Shown: one piece after another, positions 12,801 through 27,238 of the stretch
Layout: every line of letters starts with the position of its first letter
How positions within the stretch are numbered: the first letter of the stretch is position 1
Notes under the pieces: model-generated
The model's database searches: none
What the model saw: only the letters and a program-made list of their open reading frames with translations
Told to the model about the DNA's origin: nothing
Source: Bradysia coprophila
Lineage: Eukaryota; Arthropoda; Insecta; Diptera; Sciaridae
Assembly: GCF_014529535.1 (NCBI RefSeq)
Contig: NW_023503370.1
Location: forward strand, 372,001 to 436,000
Length of the DNA: 64,000 nt
Direction of reading: 5' to 3'
Translations under genes and position numbers: made by a program

Positions 12801-15800
12801 ATCGAGTATGGTGTTAAGGTAAAGCTACTCTCATGATGATGGTTGAGTTCTGGTTTTAAAGTCACGCTTAACTTTTGTTCCGTAGAATGTCTTCTCGTTG
12901 CACACATTCTTTGATGTACATATGTGCAACACATTGTTCGATACGTTGATCGTCAGCGGGGACAATAATATGCAATTGGCGACATGTGCCCTAATTGTGC
13001 GAATGTGTTCGTTTCAACCGTGGTGGGGCGATTTTCTGGCAAATTGTTTCACAAAGCTTTTTTCGTCTCAAAATACGAAAATTTTCCCGCAAGACCGGTA
13101 AACAAAGCCTCATTTACTCAGCAACGTTTTTCTTCTTCTAAATTTTCCATTTTTTTCGCTTTCAGGGTTTTCTTCTTATTAACATATTTGGGTCGTAAAA
13201 GCATTGCTATGGGCTCTTGTCGCGTGGTTGTGATCGATTCGATCCTGAAAACCTTGGCAACGCTATTAGTTCCTCTATCCAGTTCGATGGGCGAAAATGT
13301 TGATGTGACTGGATCAAAGACTGATTTCCAATTGATTAGTTGGTTGTTGCTGTTTCTGTCGGTGTGCATCGATGACGGCGTGGATAAGAAAGATCAAAGT
13401 AAGAAATCAATTTAAAAAAAAATCTGACAACAAAACTTATCGATTTATCCTACGCACAATTAGATGCCATTCGTTGGGATTTTATGTCTGGGGATGCTGA
13501 CGTGTCCAAAACTCAAATCCAATCGAATCCGAATTATGGCCGAACATTTGCACGGTCGTTCAAGAAACGCTTCTTCCAGAAACAAACCGGCAATAATAAC
13601 ACCAGCAGTTTTCTCGATAAAATCATGACAACGCAAAACGAGAAGCGCTTCCATGTAGCCCAGTTGAAGTCACAAATTGAAATGGTACTGAAGCAACAGG
13701 AGAATCTGATCAAACGTAACATCAAAATCCATCAGATAACCGACATGTTTTCGGATATCAATGGAAAATCGAAAGCCAAATCAAACAAATCGGATATGCC
13801 ATCCAAAACGCAATCGGACGATAACGATAAGGAACAGTCGTTCGATAAGGGATTGAGATCATTGAAAATAACAAATACTTTGGTGGTGATTCGAGGCTTA
13901 GTTAGCCTGCTACTGGCTATGGATTACACATGCAACATGGACTTATTTCTGTTAACTTGTAAAATTCTGGCCAGACTTGTGTCAGCTTGTCAACCAGCTG
14001 TTCAACTATCGAAAATTATAACTATGCCGCAGCTGCAACAGTTGGTTCGACTGGCTGTTTGGAGGGAACAACAACCCTGGGCTGTTCATGCCATTACTTG
14101 TTTGCTTCAGGTATGTTTCATAACCAGCAGTGTGGTCCGAAACGATTGTTTCACGTTCAAAAAAATTGTAGGACATTCTGGATGCCGATAGAAATTTCAA
14201 ATTGATCGATTGCTGCGATGATGATGATGACGAAGATGTTGTGACGGCAGATTCTACTGAAATGGACGTAGCTCAAGACACATCGGATGTGGCTGGTGCA
14301 TCAGAAAATGATTGTAAGTGCAAGACTTTGTTCAATCTGTCAGAAGTAAACTAACTTTTCCGTTCATAGTATTCAATGATGCCATCACCGAAGGACTTCT
14401 GTTTTCTCCGGATGATTCGAACAAAGACAGTAAGTCATTTTGTACATTCATTGCAGATCAATTCTCATCCCAATCGACCATTTCTGTAGGTATAAAATTC
14501 TCACAACTACCATCGTTGGCCGAATGTGAAGACGCTGAAATGGACGACATGATCATTGAAGATATTCTGGAATGTGGCAAAAATATGGCGAAAAACGATA
14601 ACAACACCTTCGTACGCAGCGGATTGAACAACAATATGTACCGCAGCGTGTCATGTGCAATGGATGCGCGACTGGAATGTGGTCTCGAATCCAATATTGA
14701 AACAAGCCTGCGAAAGCTGACCATGATGTCATCGTTGAATTTGTTCGCCAGTTTACCACAAAGTCCAAATTATGACTTCCTTAACCGCACAGTCGAGATT
14801 CTTCCATGGCCCGAGTACATTACACAAGCCTGGTCGGATAACGATTATCGTGAAGTTATCTCAACCAATCAGATGTTGGTGATGGTCTTCAATAGCATCT
14901 TTGCCGATTTACATTTGCAAGATTCGTGGCTCCATTTGGATCAAGTGCTACAGCTCTGGCTCACATTGTACAACGAAATGAACTTGAGGACACCATCGAC
15001 GAATCCTTTCAATGTAAATTTGTCGGAATCGTTGCCGAAATTACCATTTGGAACGATGGCCGTGCAAGGACTGCTGTCGGCTTTGTCCTGGGATCAAAAG
15101 ATTAATTTGCGTACATGGTGTCTAGGATTTCAATGCTTGACTCTGGCCTGCACGCCACAAATTCAACCAGATTTCGATTCTGACGAAACAATAGACTCGA
15201 ATTCTCGGCGCATGGGTGTCTTGATAGTAAATGACCCGAACTTTGAGAAAATGCTGCAGAAATTCTATTCATCAACCGATATGTCGTCCAATGATAATCG
15301 ATGTGCCGGACCGACCATCTGTAAATTGATCAACGAATTGTTTATGTGGATGGAATTAAAGTCGGACGTGAATGACGTGTGCTATGTGAAGAAGAAATTG
15401 AAGGAAATTCTGCTCCGAGTTGTGCTGCAATTGGTTCAACCCGGCGGAGCAATATCAATGCAACAGGGACCAATGGATGCACAAAGTCTGTTGATACAGG
15501 AATTGATTTCGTGTCAATACGAAAAAGCAGATCAGAATGTTGGCATGAGCATCATTGAAAGTGTCTCTCATCTTGTGTACAATCATATCACATCACACGA
15601 AAAGGTTCACTGCCAGCGATTGGTAGAAACTCAGATGAACAATGTGTTCGGCAGTCTCTTTGCAACTGTTCTCGGCTCGGAAGGTTCACGTCAAAATAAA
15701 ACTGTGTCGGGGCATTCACTGCTTGTGTGTTTGCTGAAATTATCGTCGAAAATAGTCCGAACTGCTCTGCCGCAGTTGAGCGATGCCATGGAGACGAATG

Positions 15801-18800
15801 ATTTGATAACCTCGCAAAATATCGCTAACGAGAGTCAAACGGATGAAACTAAAGCCGAACAGCAACAAAATCAGGTCGAAGTACCCATAGTCAAAGTACC
15901 ATGCATAGCAGATACAGTTCTACAACATTATCCGACAATGTTTCGCCTGTTGGGCTCACTTTCGCACAGCACAAGCACATCATTTGCATTGCTTGCATCA
16001 ACAATAAGTCCAACAGGTTTGTCCGACAACAATAATCCAATTAGTGGAGATCCAACGTCCGTCGCGGATGCAGTGTTCCAAATCCTAATGCTGCTAAGCT
16101 ACAAAGGGACTCAGTCGATTTTGATTGTCAAACCGTTGTACGACTTTTTAAATTCAACGTCCAGCATGAAGTATGCAATGCCTAGACTTCAACTATCCGA
16201 ACCGTTTTTGTGGTTCATTCTGCAAATCCTGGAAATACCAGCCACAGTAGCCATTTTCACGGACATCGGTGGCATCAAAGTGTTATGTCAAAATCTGGTT
16301 CGCTGTAATCGACAATTGGTCAATATGCAGCCGGGCTTAGTGTCACTGATTATGCAACACATCAGCAAGTCACCGAAGCAAAAGGTCACCAATGCAGCCG
16401 CAGCTGTTTCACCGAATAATTGCAAAAAGACAACGGCAGCTCAAAAGTCAGCCGAGGGCTACATAAATTTTGCACCGTTCTGCAGCATATCAACGGAAAA
16501 TTCAACAGCACAACCACCCGATGTACTGGTTCTTCCTCCGATTGCGTCGCATCGAAGAGCGCGTACAGCAGCTTGGAGCTACTTATTCTACCCGAATGAA
16601 TCTCACATCGATTTGAACATAACACTGCCGACGGCGATTCTACTGAAAGAAATCCAATTGCAACCACATCTACCTTCGTTGCAATCATGTCCATCGGCTG
16701 TTGCAATCGAAATCAATCGGGAAAGTAGTTTGATTCCAATTCCACTTTGTCATCCAATGTCGACAGAAGGATTAACATATATTCGATTAAGACTGCCGCA
16801 ACCGGAAGTTGCAACCAGCATTGTTTTGCGGTTGTATCGGTAAGTTAGTTGAATAGGTATAAAAGGACGACGGATTCAATTTACATTTTGGTTTTTGTTT
16901 GTTTGCTCAGACCGAAAGACAGTACAAACATTGGATTGACACAAATATCAGTGCTCGGTACGACTGTGTTCTCGAAAAATTCACCCAACGATCTGTTAGC
17001 TAATGACGAAGAATCAACGGCTAAAACGAGCTTGGGCTGGCTGCGCATTTTACACAGATGCTTTAGCGTGGCAACATTTAATCCAAACAACGAACAGCTT
17101 CGTAAATCTGTTATTGATTCAGCGGCCGAATACCCTGGTTTCTTGGAAGCGTGCTGTTCCCTCTTGAATGTCGTTGGTGGTACGCCAGGACTGCAAAATA
17201 CCGAAACTGTTTTGCTCAAATTGGGATTGCACAGCAAAGAGTTGGGTTTGAAGCTGATCAACAATTTGCTGATGAACACCATACCGCAACGTAGGTTTTG
17301 CGTCATTTGGTTTGATGTCAAAAAATATTAATTTTCATTGCCTTTGCAGCATTTCGACTGTGTAACGAGTCGGTGTCCGATTTACTTTTTGATTTGTGTA
17401 CAACTTACGATGAATTTACTTATGATCGAATTGCTGCGCTTATCAACTGGACGAAAAATCTTCATGTTGTATGTCAGCAACAAATTGGATGCATGAAAAC
17501 AAATCCGTTTAGTGGTAAGTTGATCGGTCATTAACTTTGTCGACCGAAGTCATCATACACTGATTTCAAAACAAAATTTGTGTCCGTTTGCAGGCTTCGT
17601 AAAATGTCTTTCTTCCATTTTGTGGACCGTTCATTCGTCTCCCACCCTATCCAACATTGCTACCAATTTAATAACTGAAGATTTGTTCGAATCGATATTC
17701 TTATGGACCGAATTGTTGGACGCTAAAGATCCGATGAAAAAATCTGTTGACGCCATGCTGTGTTCCATGTGCTACATTCGTCCGGAGTTCTTTTTACTGT
17801 TGCTGAAAAAGCTGAATGTTTTGGTACCGAATCTGTCGACGAAACACGATGCCAGCATAACAGATGACCGAAAAGAAACGGAAAGAATGACTGACGACAC
17901 AAAGCAAGAGACATCTGACATGGAAGAATGGTACAGCCATTTGGTTATCGAAGATCTGACCAAACTGAATCTATCGTCGCAACAATTGTCCACAATATCA
18001 ATGGCGTGTCAGTCTCTCGTAGCTATAAATCAGCTGCTGGACTCGGGGCTTCCAAAACTGCTATCATTTGCCATATTAGAGTTTTGTTACCGTGCCAGTT
18101 CTAAAGAAACCCTAGCATCGACAAAAGTACTCCATCCGGACTGCTTAACCGATTCCGATAAAGTCGAGAATCGGCCATCGAAAAACGTCTTCTATCCGAT
18201 GGTGAACATGCAAAAGGTGTCGGAAATTTTGGACTTTTTCTCCGAAACATCAGAAACATCGGGACATATGCGCGACTGGCTCGGAACGTACGAGGGTTCC
18301 GTGTTTTGGAATCCATTGCTTGATCTACTGTGTAACGATCGGCCAGTTGACACGGATCCACAGTCGAATTGTAGTAAATTGGAGGCGGCAACAATACGAT
18401 TTTTGTCGAAAGTAACATCTTGCCATCCAAAGAACCAGGAATATTTAACGATAATTCTGATATCCGTGATAAAGAAGCCAAATAATCCGCAAAGTTCAAA
18501 GAATATAATCTCTGGATTCACCAGACGTTTGGTGTTGCAACTGTTATTGGAGAGCGAACGAATTTTAGTTTCAGTACAAAGTGATATACCGCTGCAAAAA
18601 CGGGATCCGCTACAGGCACCATTCAACAATCATCCGTCGTTGCGACCAACTGCACAAAACATATTTTTTTATTTGAGCACCCATGCAAAGTGCAAAGATA
18701 TTTTGGACAATTCCATCTACAATAATCTGGTGACGATAACCAATACGAACTGTGATGCAACCAATAAACGAACGAATTTAATTGAAAATCAAAATGCCTT

Positions 18801-21800
18801 CATGGAGTCTAGAAAAGATTGGCTGGAATTTGGTATGGGTCTCGGTTCCGGCATATCAATATTGAGTGTTGCTGCCGGTGTAACAGCAAAAGATAAACGT
18901 TTAAAAGAAGCGAAGAATCAGGTTGCCGCTTTAAAGGATAAGGAATTCATGCCATCTCTGTTCAACAGTAAGTTTGTCACAATCTGGTGATGATGATCCG
19001 CTTTACTAATCGTTCCTTTAATTGTGCCATTTTAACAGAAATGAAAAATGCTGACAATTTCATTACCACCACCGACGTGAAAAGCTTATTTCACCCATCA
19101 AATCCGGATGTTATGATAAACAGCGATACTACAATATCGCAAGTGTTGGCAATGATGCACAATTCGGGCGTCTCGCTAGCGACTCCATGCATTTCACTCA
19201 AATTGGTAGGTTTTCCGTAGCACGAACATCTTTCGCCATAACAATAATTTCATTCCACCAAAAACAGACGAGTTCTAATGCCAACAAAACGACCGAAACA
19301 CCAACGCCATACGTATTGCAAGCGAACGACATCGAACCACTGCCGTCTCCGTTGCAAGTGTTTTCAAGCCGCGGTGGTTTGTCTTTGCTGGCGCATTACT
19401 TGCCTACAGTTTATCCGGAAATACCAAAGACGCTTCTAGCACACACCGAAACGGAGAAAGCTGCACCGGTCAGTGACTGGGTGAAAGTCGAACCGAACGA
19501 TGATATTTATGAGGATCTCGACAACGTTTCGACGGATTCGTCATCGAAATTGCCGTTGAATTTGTCTGTACCACAACATTCACTGGCCGCTTTTGGCCTG
19601 TTTCTGCGACTGCCCGCATATTCTGACGTTCTATTGCGAGACAAAATCCGTGCACAATGTCTGTTACGATTGGTTCTCGGCGTCACAGGCGACGGCGAAG
19701 GAAGTGAGTTTTGGGTAACAATTCACCTTGAAATTGATTTTTAAACATTTGGTCCGTTTCTTTTAGATGACATATACAGTCTTGCACTAGCCGCTACATT
19801 ACCAACTTTACCGTTTGAAGTATTCCGTCAATTGTTGAATTGTTCACCATTGACCACAGATGATGGCGTAATTCTCCGACGCATGATTATCGAAGTTGGT
19901 GCTATGCATCTTGTATTAAATTGTCTGGGAATTTTCACCCATCACTCGCAAATGTATCAACTGACAAGCACCACTGGATTGCAAGAGGTAATTGCACTAC
20001 TTTTCAATTATTTGCCGATTCCTTTAATAATCAAAAAAAATATTATTTTAGCCTCCATCCAATGGAACAATAAAAACGGCCCCCCAAACTGACGAACAGT
20101 TAATTTCCGATGACAAAAGTCATATGTATTGGGCCAAAGGTACTGGTTTCGGAACTGGTTCAACGCAACAGTCATGGGATGTTGAACAAGCCTTATTGCG
20201 GCAGAAGAGCGAAGAGGAACACGTTACCGTTTTGTTACAGGTATAAAATTTCGTCGGCAGCGACACATCCAGACGGTTATGAAAAAATCTTTTTGTTTCG
20301 CAGATTCTCTCCAGCTACATCAATCCGGGTGATTGTACAAATATTGATATGAGTTACCATGATGCCAGTGACGATTCGTCCGAACTTCCACCAATATTTT
20401 TGGATTTGTTGCAACATTCTTGCCTAATTCCTGCCTTGTGCTCGTACTTAAGAAATGATTCAGGTAAAATGGTTGATTGAATTGACACAACGGGCGAACG
20501 ACTAACATTATTCCCAAAAATGACAGTGTTGGACATAACCCGACATATCCCGTTGTATCGAGCTATTCTGCAATTGTTACGGGCGATGGCATTATCGAGT
20601 CGACTGGTAACACTTCTGATGCCGTCAAGACGAAATGATATGTCGATAGCAACGCTTTTGGTCAACATGAAGCTATGTGTGGATACGTATGCAAGTCGTC
20701 TGAAGTAAGACCGAATACACTCACCTCATACTGTAGCGACCGATTCTAATTACTAAAAATCGAAATTTCATTCTTTTACCAAAGAGTCAACAAAAAGTCC
20801 AACATCAAGGGTCAGACGCAGAAAGTCATCGTCACATTGGACGACGGGGACGACGAAGGATTAGCATTGTTGATTCCTGATATTCATGAAACAACCTTAT
20901 TGGTACAAAGAGTGACCAACATTGATAAGCTTTACAATTCGACTGATGATGTTCAAACGGTTGATCAACCACTTAGTAAATCCATCGAAGAAAGATACCT
21001 TGAAATAATGAAGAAGTTGCAGTTTGGTAAGTAAAAGAACTATTAGGAACGAGGTGTACTTCTCGCTTATCAATAACCATTGTCAGAGGACTCCCCAGCT
21101 CATCAAAACTAATTTCGTTCACAGATACAGCAGAAATGATCGTAGAATCTGACACTGGATACCGATTCATCATATCACATCATTTTGAAAATAATGTCCG
21201 GAACGCTGGCGATCGAAGTCATCCAGCAAGAGTGAAACGATTAGCTCAAGAAACTGTGACCCTGTCTACAAGTTTACCATTATCGTATAGTAGTTCTGTA
21301 TTTGTTCGCTGTGATACCGATAGATTAGATATTATGAAGGTAAGTAGATGCGGGTCATGCGATGATCCGTCTATTTTGCTGTATCTCGATTCAAAAACCA
21401 ACAATTGGATACAATTGCAGGTTCTCATCACCGGTCCCGCTGATACACCATACGCAAATGGATGTTTTGAATTTGATGTGTACTTCCCACCCGACTATCC
21501 CACGTCACCTATGATGATTAATCTAGAAACGACCGGACGCAATACCGTTCGCTTTAATCCCAATTTGTATAACGATGGGAAAGTCTGTTTATCCGTTCTG
21601 AATACTTGGCATGGACGACCTGAGGAAAAATGGAATGCACAAACATCGAGCTTTCTACAGGTATGTAAACGTTAGACGTACTTGACGGAAGGACGTAAAG
21701 GGATGTAAACAAAAAGTAAATGTTGCGATGGCAACTGTTTCATTGCCTCTGTTTCCATGGCAACTTCACTCATATGCAACTGCTTCTCATGAATGACAAC

Positions 21801-22734
21801 TTCCCAAACTCTACGACATACGAAAAGTTATCTGAATTTACGTAACTGTCATAGATAGAGAGTATTCGTGACGCGTTACCTTGAACTTGAACTTCAGTTG
21901 CATAATATTTAGGAATTCTAATGCAAAGGAATAGACCTCACACCACCACATTTCATTGGATAGTAGAAATGAAATTTCAATCTTTCCAATCGCAAGAGTT
22001 ACAATTTGATCATCGAATAAATTCCACATTTTTGTTGACTCTTTGCACATTTTGTGGTCTTTAACACAATTTAATTTCTCTGCCTTCATCAGGTACTCGT
22101 TTCCATACAAAGTCTTATACTTGTGCCCGAACCGTACTTCAATGAGCCGGGCTTCGAACGATCTCGAGGATCACCGAGTGCAACGCATACGTCGCGTGAA
22201 TACAACAGCACTATTTACCAAGCATGTGTACGCTGGGCGATGCTACAACAGATCATCAGTCCATGTCCGTGTTTTAAGGAGGTAAGTCTTGCGTCGTATG
22301 TAAGCGCTTTACTATGCAAATTTTACAACAACAAAAAATTCGTTTTCGTTCAGGTTATTCATACGCATTTCTGGTTGAAACGCCATGAGATTTGCGCGCA
22401 AATTGAAGAATGGATTGCCGAAGTGAATAAACATCAACAAACTGAACGAAGTGGCCGATCTGTGGCATTTAATTCGGTTCTATTGAAACGCTTGTACACC
22501 CAATTGAGAGAGGAATTGGCCAAATTGCCGGTGCCGCCGGGCCTGGAAGATTTGGATCAACCATTTACGGCTACATCGTCGGGTACGTGTGATAGCACGG
22601 CTGCAACACCGACAAACATTCCTCTCACATCCAGCAGTACTTACTTTTCAATGAATAATTCGGCAGCAACATCTGTATTGTCGTTGGATACATCATCCAG
22701 TTCATCCGATTCAAACACTCCCAACATTATTTAA
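3865..22734 (+). CDS. Bruce: BRUCE/BIRC6, giant BIR-repeat ubiquitin-conjugating enzyme/ligase
   Basis: This is a very large inhibitor-of-apoptosis protein with a combined E2/E3 ubiquitin activity. In flies it restrains Reaper/Grim-driven death and caspase activity, including in spermatid individualisation. Exons: 3865-4069, 4699-5012, 5110-5369, 5440-7269, 7426-7706, 7800-8012, 9990-10389, 10516-10776, 10841-11010, 11082-11365, 11477-11920, 11981-12139, 12213-12318, 12376-12818, 12886-13097, 13166-13398, 13464-14110, 14172-14313, 14370-14429, 14490-16839, 16911-17290, 17350-17514, 17594-18967, 19039-19205, 19268-19703, 19767-19987, 20052-20240, 20304-20463, 20527-20704, 20785-21026, 21125-21339, 21421-21660, 22093-22281, 22354-22734. 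All introns are GT-AG and every phase closes, giving about 4516 aa (family usually about 4800-4900). The single BIR domain (about 240-316) keeps Zn ligands C286, C289, H306 and C313. The UBC domain is near the C-terminus, with catalytic Cys about 4303 in [12 protein letters not shown]. The residues between form the long scaffold. Confidence 0.96.
8013..9989 (+). other. BRUCE intron 6 (about 2 kb)
   Basis: This is the longest intron of the gene. It contains a (GA)n microsatellite at about 8261-8279 and AT-rich unique-looking sequence. I see no open frame resembling a missed BRUCE exon: exon 6 (phase 1) joins exon 7 in frame. The slightly short total protein means a missed small exon cannot be excluded. 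Confidence 0.5.
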
Positions 22735-22815
22735 ATAATTTCTCTGAAGATATAACACTCACACACACACAACACAAACATTTTTCGTTCGTTTTATCGC
22801 CATTCAACAATGTTT

Positions 22816-22841
22816 AATAAACAACATAGACGTTTAATAAA
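22816..22841 (+). promoter_or_regulatory. Polyadenylation signals of BRUCE
   Basis: Two AATAAA hexamers (22816-22821 and 22836-22841) lie 80-110 nt after the BRUCE stop codon, which is a plausible 3' end for the transcript. Confidence 0.6.
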
Positions 22842-23354
22842 AAAAAATGAGTTTTTGATCATCAACAATTTTCATTGAAGCATGTGAGTCGATGAACAGC
22901 TGATTGTCGTGAGGCTACGAATAAAACGTTTGACGAGGGACGAATAGCAAAAAATTTTGAAGCGAGTTGCTACATTACGCATCTCGAGCCGATGGCGAGT
23001 GATACAATCGACCCCAATGGATGACATCAGAAATATGTTAGGCGACGAACAAAGCAACAGAACAACAAAACAAAGTTTGAAATATTGTCTGATTTATCTT
23101 CCAGACGCAAAATGCGTTTAGTAAAACTAAGAACGAATGCACATTCAGAGTCTTTATTCGAAGAAATCATTTCGTGGAAATTCCGATGATTTTTCCTCTT
23201 CTTTTTCTTCTGTTTTTAAGAAATGGAATTTTATCAAAAGTTTGCATCACATTTGGGAGACCACTGTAGGCCTTAGATCGAAATTTCAGTATAGTTTGAG
23301 GTTTCACCCCTTTCTCCGACAACCAAGAATCTGATTTCGGTGCTCCAGACAACT

Positions 23355-23440
23355 AAATAGCCTTAATACAAACAACACACACTCTACGGATAATAGCGGC
23401 GAAGTTCTGTAGAGTGTGTGTTGTTTGTGTTGAGGTTATT
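23355..23440. repeat. Short perfect-stem hairpin
   Basis: Arms 23355-23387 and 23409-23440 pair over about 32 bp (acacacactctac / gtagagtgtgtgt at the inner ends) around a 21-nt loop. The size and symmetry suggest a tiny MITE, or the end-to-end remnant of one. Confidence 0.5.
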
Positions 23441-23635
23441 TACAGAAAACTATTTACGTCTATTAAAGAACCAAATTATCCATTTTAAGTTCCAGTAACT
23501 GTTCCTTCTGACAGACTTATTTAAAAGGTAGCTGTAATGCTAGTGAATATTTTGTTCATGCTCCACACGTCTTCAGAGGCATCGGTGTTGTTCTGAAACG
23601 TAGTGCGATTTTTAAATACTGGAGTTTGGTTTTAT

Positions 23636-23908
23636 GATATCTTTCCATCAGAATCCTTTATGAAAAATGTACGACCGCAATTCCGACCACGAATGTGGTA
23701 GCTTTCAACAGAAAGTACATTTGGTTGCAGCAGTTTGACCGACTCTGCGAAAACGGACCAGTTTATGAAAATTTCGTTAAACTGCTCACTTTTCTCAGAG
23801 CTGGTCAAACGACGATAACCAAGTTAATTTTCTGTTGATAGTTAAGACATTTTATGGTCGGAATTGCGGTCGTACACTTTTGAAAAAGGATTCAGATGGA
23901 CAGATATC
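23636..23908. mobile_element. MITE-like element with long imperfect terminal inverted repeats
   Basis: The ends GATATCTTTCCATCAGAATCC (from 23636) and the reverse complement of the right end (to 23908) match for about 55 bp. The shared core is gtacgaccgcaattccgacca. No coding capacity and no clear target duplication were found. Confidence 0.5.
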
Positions 23909-24205
23909 ATCAAAAATGAAATATGAGGCACACAAATGTAGGCTACAATTTTAGGTAAGTACCGGTGCCTCTTAAGACGAATCTATACATGGCTAAATTG
24001 TTGCCTACATTTCGGGGCAAAATTATTATGATTTTGATGATAATTTTCGACTCGTATTCTTTTTCGAAAAAGTACGACCATCGTTTGATGTTAAAATGTG
24101 TTAGGTTTCAGCAAAAATTTAAATGTTTGTGGTGATGTAACTTCAGTCCGAGAAAACTCAAAATATGTGCCAATTTTCGTGAAATATTGAGAAAATATTT
24201 TTATC

Positions 24206-24375
24206 TTTACAAAAAAAATTTTTGACTGGAAACAACCAAAATTTTACCAAAAAAATCTGCGTCGCAAAGTTGCAGATGTTCAGGAACAGACCAGCAAGAA
24301 AATTTATCTGCCACATGCGACACAGATTTTTTTGGTAAAATTTTGGTTGTTTCCAGTCAAAATTTTTTTTTGTAA
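24206..24375. repeat. Inverted repeat with about 60-bp near-perfect arms
   Basis: Arms 24206-24265 and 24316-24375 are almost exact reverse complements (tggaaacaaccaaaatttta...taaaattttggttgtttcca) around a 50-bp spacer. This is probably a MITE without autonomous coding. It lies about 600 bp downstream of the ETF-alpha stop codon (minus strand). Confidence 0.6.
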
Positions 24376-24982
24376 AAATTATTTGGCAGATGATGAGAAA
24401 ACCTAAGCCAGCTTGTTTGAACTAATTGGGTGTAAAATTTAATTTTTGCGTAACGAAGCTGAAAGCGTCAACTCTAGCGATATCATTCATTTTAGAAATT
24501 GTATTTCAAAGACTGCGTCACACTTTTCTCGAAGAGATTTTTGTTGGGATCTTTAATTGTTGATAGTTGAATTACTGGTCGGCGGAACTTTAATTGCAAT
24601 TTGTTGTGTTGCTTGAATGCACGGCTTAGAATGAAAAATCATATTTCCATAAAGCGCCAGTTTTTTCAATTGGTCGATGCAAGCAACTGGGTCTAACTGG
24701 GTCTCTAGCCGGTATGGACGAAAAGACAAAGCCAAACGACAGACTCGATGACGAAAACCGCCCTTTCTCCTTTATTTTTTCTGGGAAAGATTCATTAAAG
24801 ATCGGTCTAGGACATTAAATAATTTAGTGTGATCGGATCTCCCATTCAGTAAACAATGACAAAATTTAGAATAACGACCACAGCGACAACCTTCAACCAT
24901 TCAAATTAAAAGCAACAACAAAATGTGCAAACTTTTGTGTAATTAAAAATGCAATCGGTTGTAATTTCACGCTAAATCATGT

Positions 24983-26740
24983 TCATAATTTCTCAGTAAG
25001 TTCTGGAACTGCTTTAAACAAATCGGCGACCAATCCGTGATCGGCAACTTGGAATATTGGTGCCTCTGGATCTTTATTAATAGCCACAATTGTTTTCGAA
25101 TCTTTCATTCCAGCTAAATGTTGAATGGCACCGGATATGCCGACAGCAATGTACAAGTCCTGCAACACGTAACGGTAATTTAACCTTCGATTGGAAAAGT
25201 TTAATTGCAAACTTCACTTACCGGAGCAACGATCTTTCCGGTTTGTCCGATTTGCAAATCATTCGGCACATAACCAGCATCGACAGCTGCACGTGACGCT
25301 CCAACCGCGGCACCAAACTTATCAGCTAGGTCATACAATAATTTAAAGTTATCACCAGATTTCAATCCCCGTCCACCGGATATGATGACCTTAGCGCTTG
25401 TCAATTCAGGTCGATCGGATTTGGTCAATTCTTGACTCACAAACTCCGATAAATTCGTATTGTAATCACCATCAGGACATTGTTCAATGGCAGCACTACC
25501 GCCGTCTTTAGCTGCTTCGAAATTCGTGCCGCGTATCGTCAGTATCTTAATGGGATCCTTTGCTTTCAGTGTTAATACGGCGTTTCCAGCATAGATTGTG
25601 CGAACAAAAGTGTCGGCCGACTTGACTTCGGTTACTTCAGATATCGGTGAGACGTCCAGTTTGGCAGCGATTCGAGGAATTACATTTTTACCGAATGCTG
25701 ACGCGCCGGCAACAATGTGCGAATATTTGAATTGATTTTGTAGTGCGACAACCAATGGAGTTAAAGATTCCGGTGTTAATCCGTTAAATGCATCCTTTTC
25801 CGCCACCAGCACCTTTGTTACACCTTCAACTTTTGACAGGGCTTCGCTAATCTGAAAATTAATTTACAAAAAACGAAACCGTTATTGGTATCGGGAAGTA
25901 AAGGGGAAGTTATAATGTGGCATTATGTGTGTCAAAGAGACATTTCCCCCTATTTGTTTTACTTATGCAGGACTTAGCGTTTGCATTTCAAGTTTTTCAT
26001 TTGATTCGATTAAATTTACCTTCAGCCAGCTCACTACAGTTCATCTTTTGGTCGTAGTATTTAGCTCATATTTAGTGAAAACAACAACAACACTCGAATA
26101 GACTCGTAAAATAATTGCTGTGAAACTGAGCTGTTACAATAAATCAGTATTCTTACAAGATCTGTGAAATGAAATGACCTAGCAGCATTTTAGAATATAC
26201 ATTGCCGACTTACAGACAATAACACGTTTGTACATGTAGGTACCTAAATGTTGTATAATTCGCAGCCATAATCAATGTTCACCTGACACGAGTGCTTAAT
26301 GGGATTTCTCGTAGTTTGCGTTTCGTCGATGGTCGAATCGTGGTTGATATTGACTTTAGGATCGAATTCTTTCCTTTTTTTAATTTCGCAGCTCTAACCT
26401 ACACCGTTTACCCCCATCAATACCATCCAACATTTTAATACAAAACAAGAGTATTGTCTGACCCTCGCCCTATGACCGGGTGATTTTATGATGTAATGGT
26501 CGAATGTATAAGATTGATCGGTTTAACGTAAGAATAAATCAGAAAAATACTCACAGCTCCGCACTTTTTACCAGCAACCAATACGGACACATCTCCGCCG
26601 ATTGCCTTAGCTGCAGTGATTGCATTCCGAGTTATTGGTGTCAACGTATTGTTGTTGTGTTCCGCAATTACCAAAGTGCTCTGGAACCTGTGCAACTGCG
26701 AAAAAACGCGAGACAGTGGCTTCGGTGCCTGAGAGAACAT
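24983..26740 (-). CDS. Etfa: Electron transfer flavoprotein subunit alpha, mitochondrial
   Basis: This is the alpha subunit of the matrix heterodimer that takes electrons from acyl-CoA and other dehydrogenases onto FAD and passes them to ETF-ubiquinone oxidoreductase. Exons are 26740..26555, 25851..25222 and 25159..24983; all introns are GT-AG in phase 0, giving 330 aa, the normal family length. I start at the ATG at 26740 because it gives an amphipathic presequence ([21 protein letters not shown]) suited to mitochondrial import, followed by the mature start TLVIAEHNN. Family marks are [19 protein letters not shown] with [12 protein letters not shown], then GQTGKIVAP, and in exon 3 [26 protein letters not shown] and [16 protein letters not shown], which form the FAD-binding C-terminal domain. 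The gene is complete, converges on BRUCE, and shows no unusual residues. Confidence 0.97.
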
Positions 26741-27238
26741 TTTACAAATTGCTAATGAAAATTTTCTTGTAAAAAGTTCAAAGTGCAAACACTAATGGTA
26801 ATGTAAATTCTTATCTGCTTTCAATTTATTTTATTAATAACAGGGCGACGACGTACTAGAATTGACATTTGTTGATAATCATGTGAATCAGTAGTAAATT
26901 TCAACCGGTAAAATTTCGAAAGAGAAAAGAGAAAATTGGTTCAATTAGCTATTTAGTCAACTATCAATCAAAAGTTGAAGAATTCAGATTTTGTGTGAAG
27001 TTAAAAGTCTCTTGAAGTTGAGACATTTCAATGACAGTGGTGTAAAGGATTTTCATATCAAATTTTGCAACCCTAGCATTCGAGTTCTATTTTTGGGAAA
27101 GTACTTTGTCTTATTTTCTTGAATTTTCCAAGGTTTTACTAGATTTTCCTGAAAAGTTTTTGGAAAAATCTTACAAAATTCGGGAAGATGAGGATAAATT
27201 AGAAAACGGATGGTAATAAACGAACATTATTCCTTTTA

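Larger units (their letters stand above)
22842..24982. other. Intergenic region between the convergent BRUCE and ETF-alpha genes
   Basis: No coding exon was supported. The region contains three inverted-repeat elements, listed separately (23355-23440, 23636-23908, 24206-24375). The rest is AT-rich sequence with no recognised feature. The downstream end must hold the ETF-alpha 3' UTR; an AATAAA on the minus strand occurs near 24770. Confidence 0.5.
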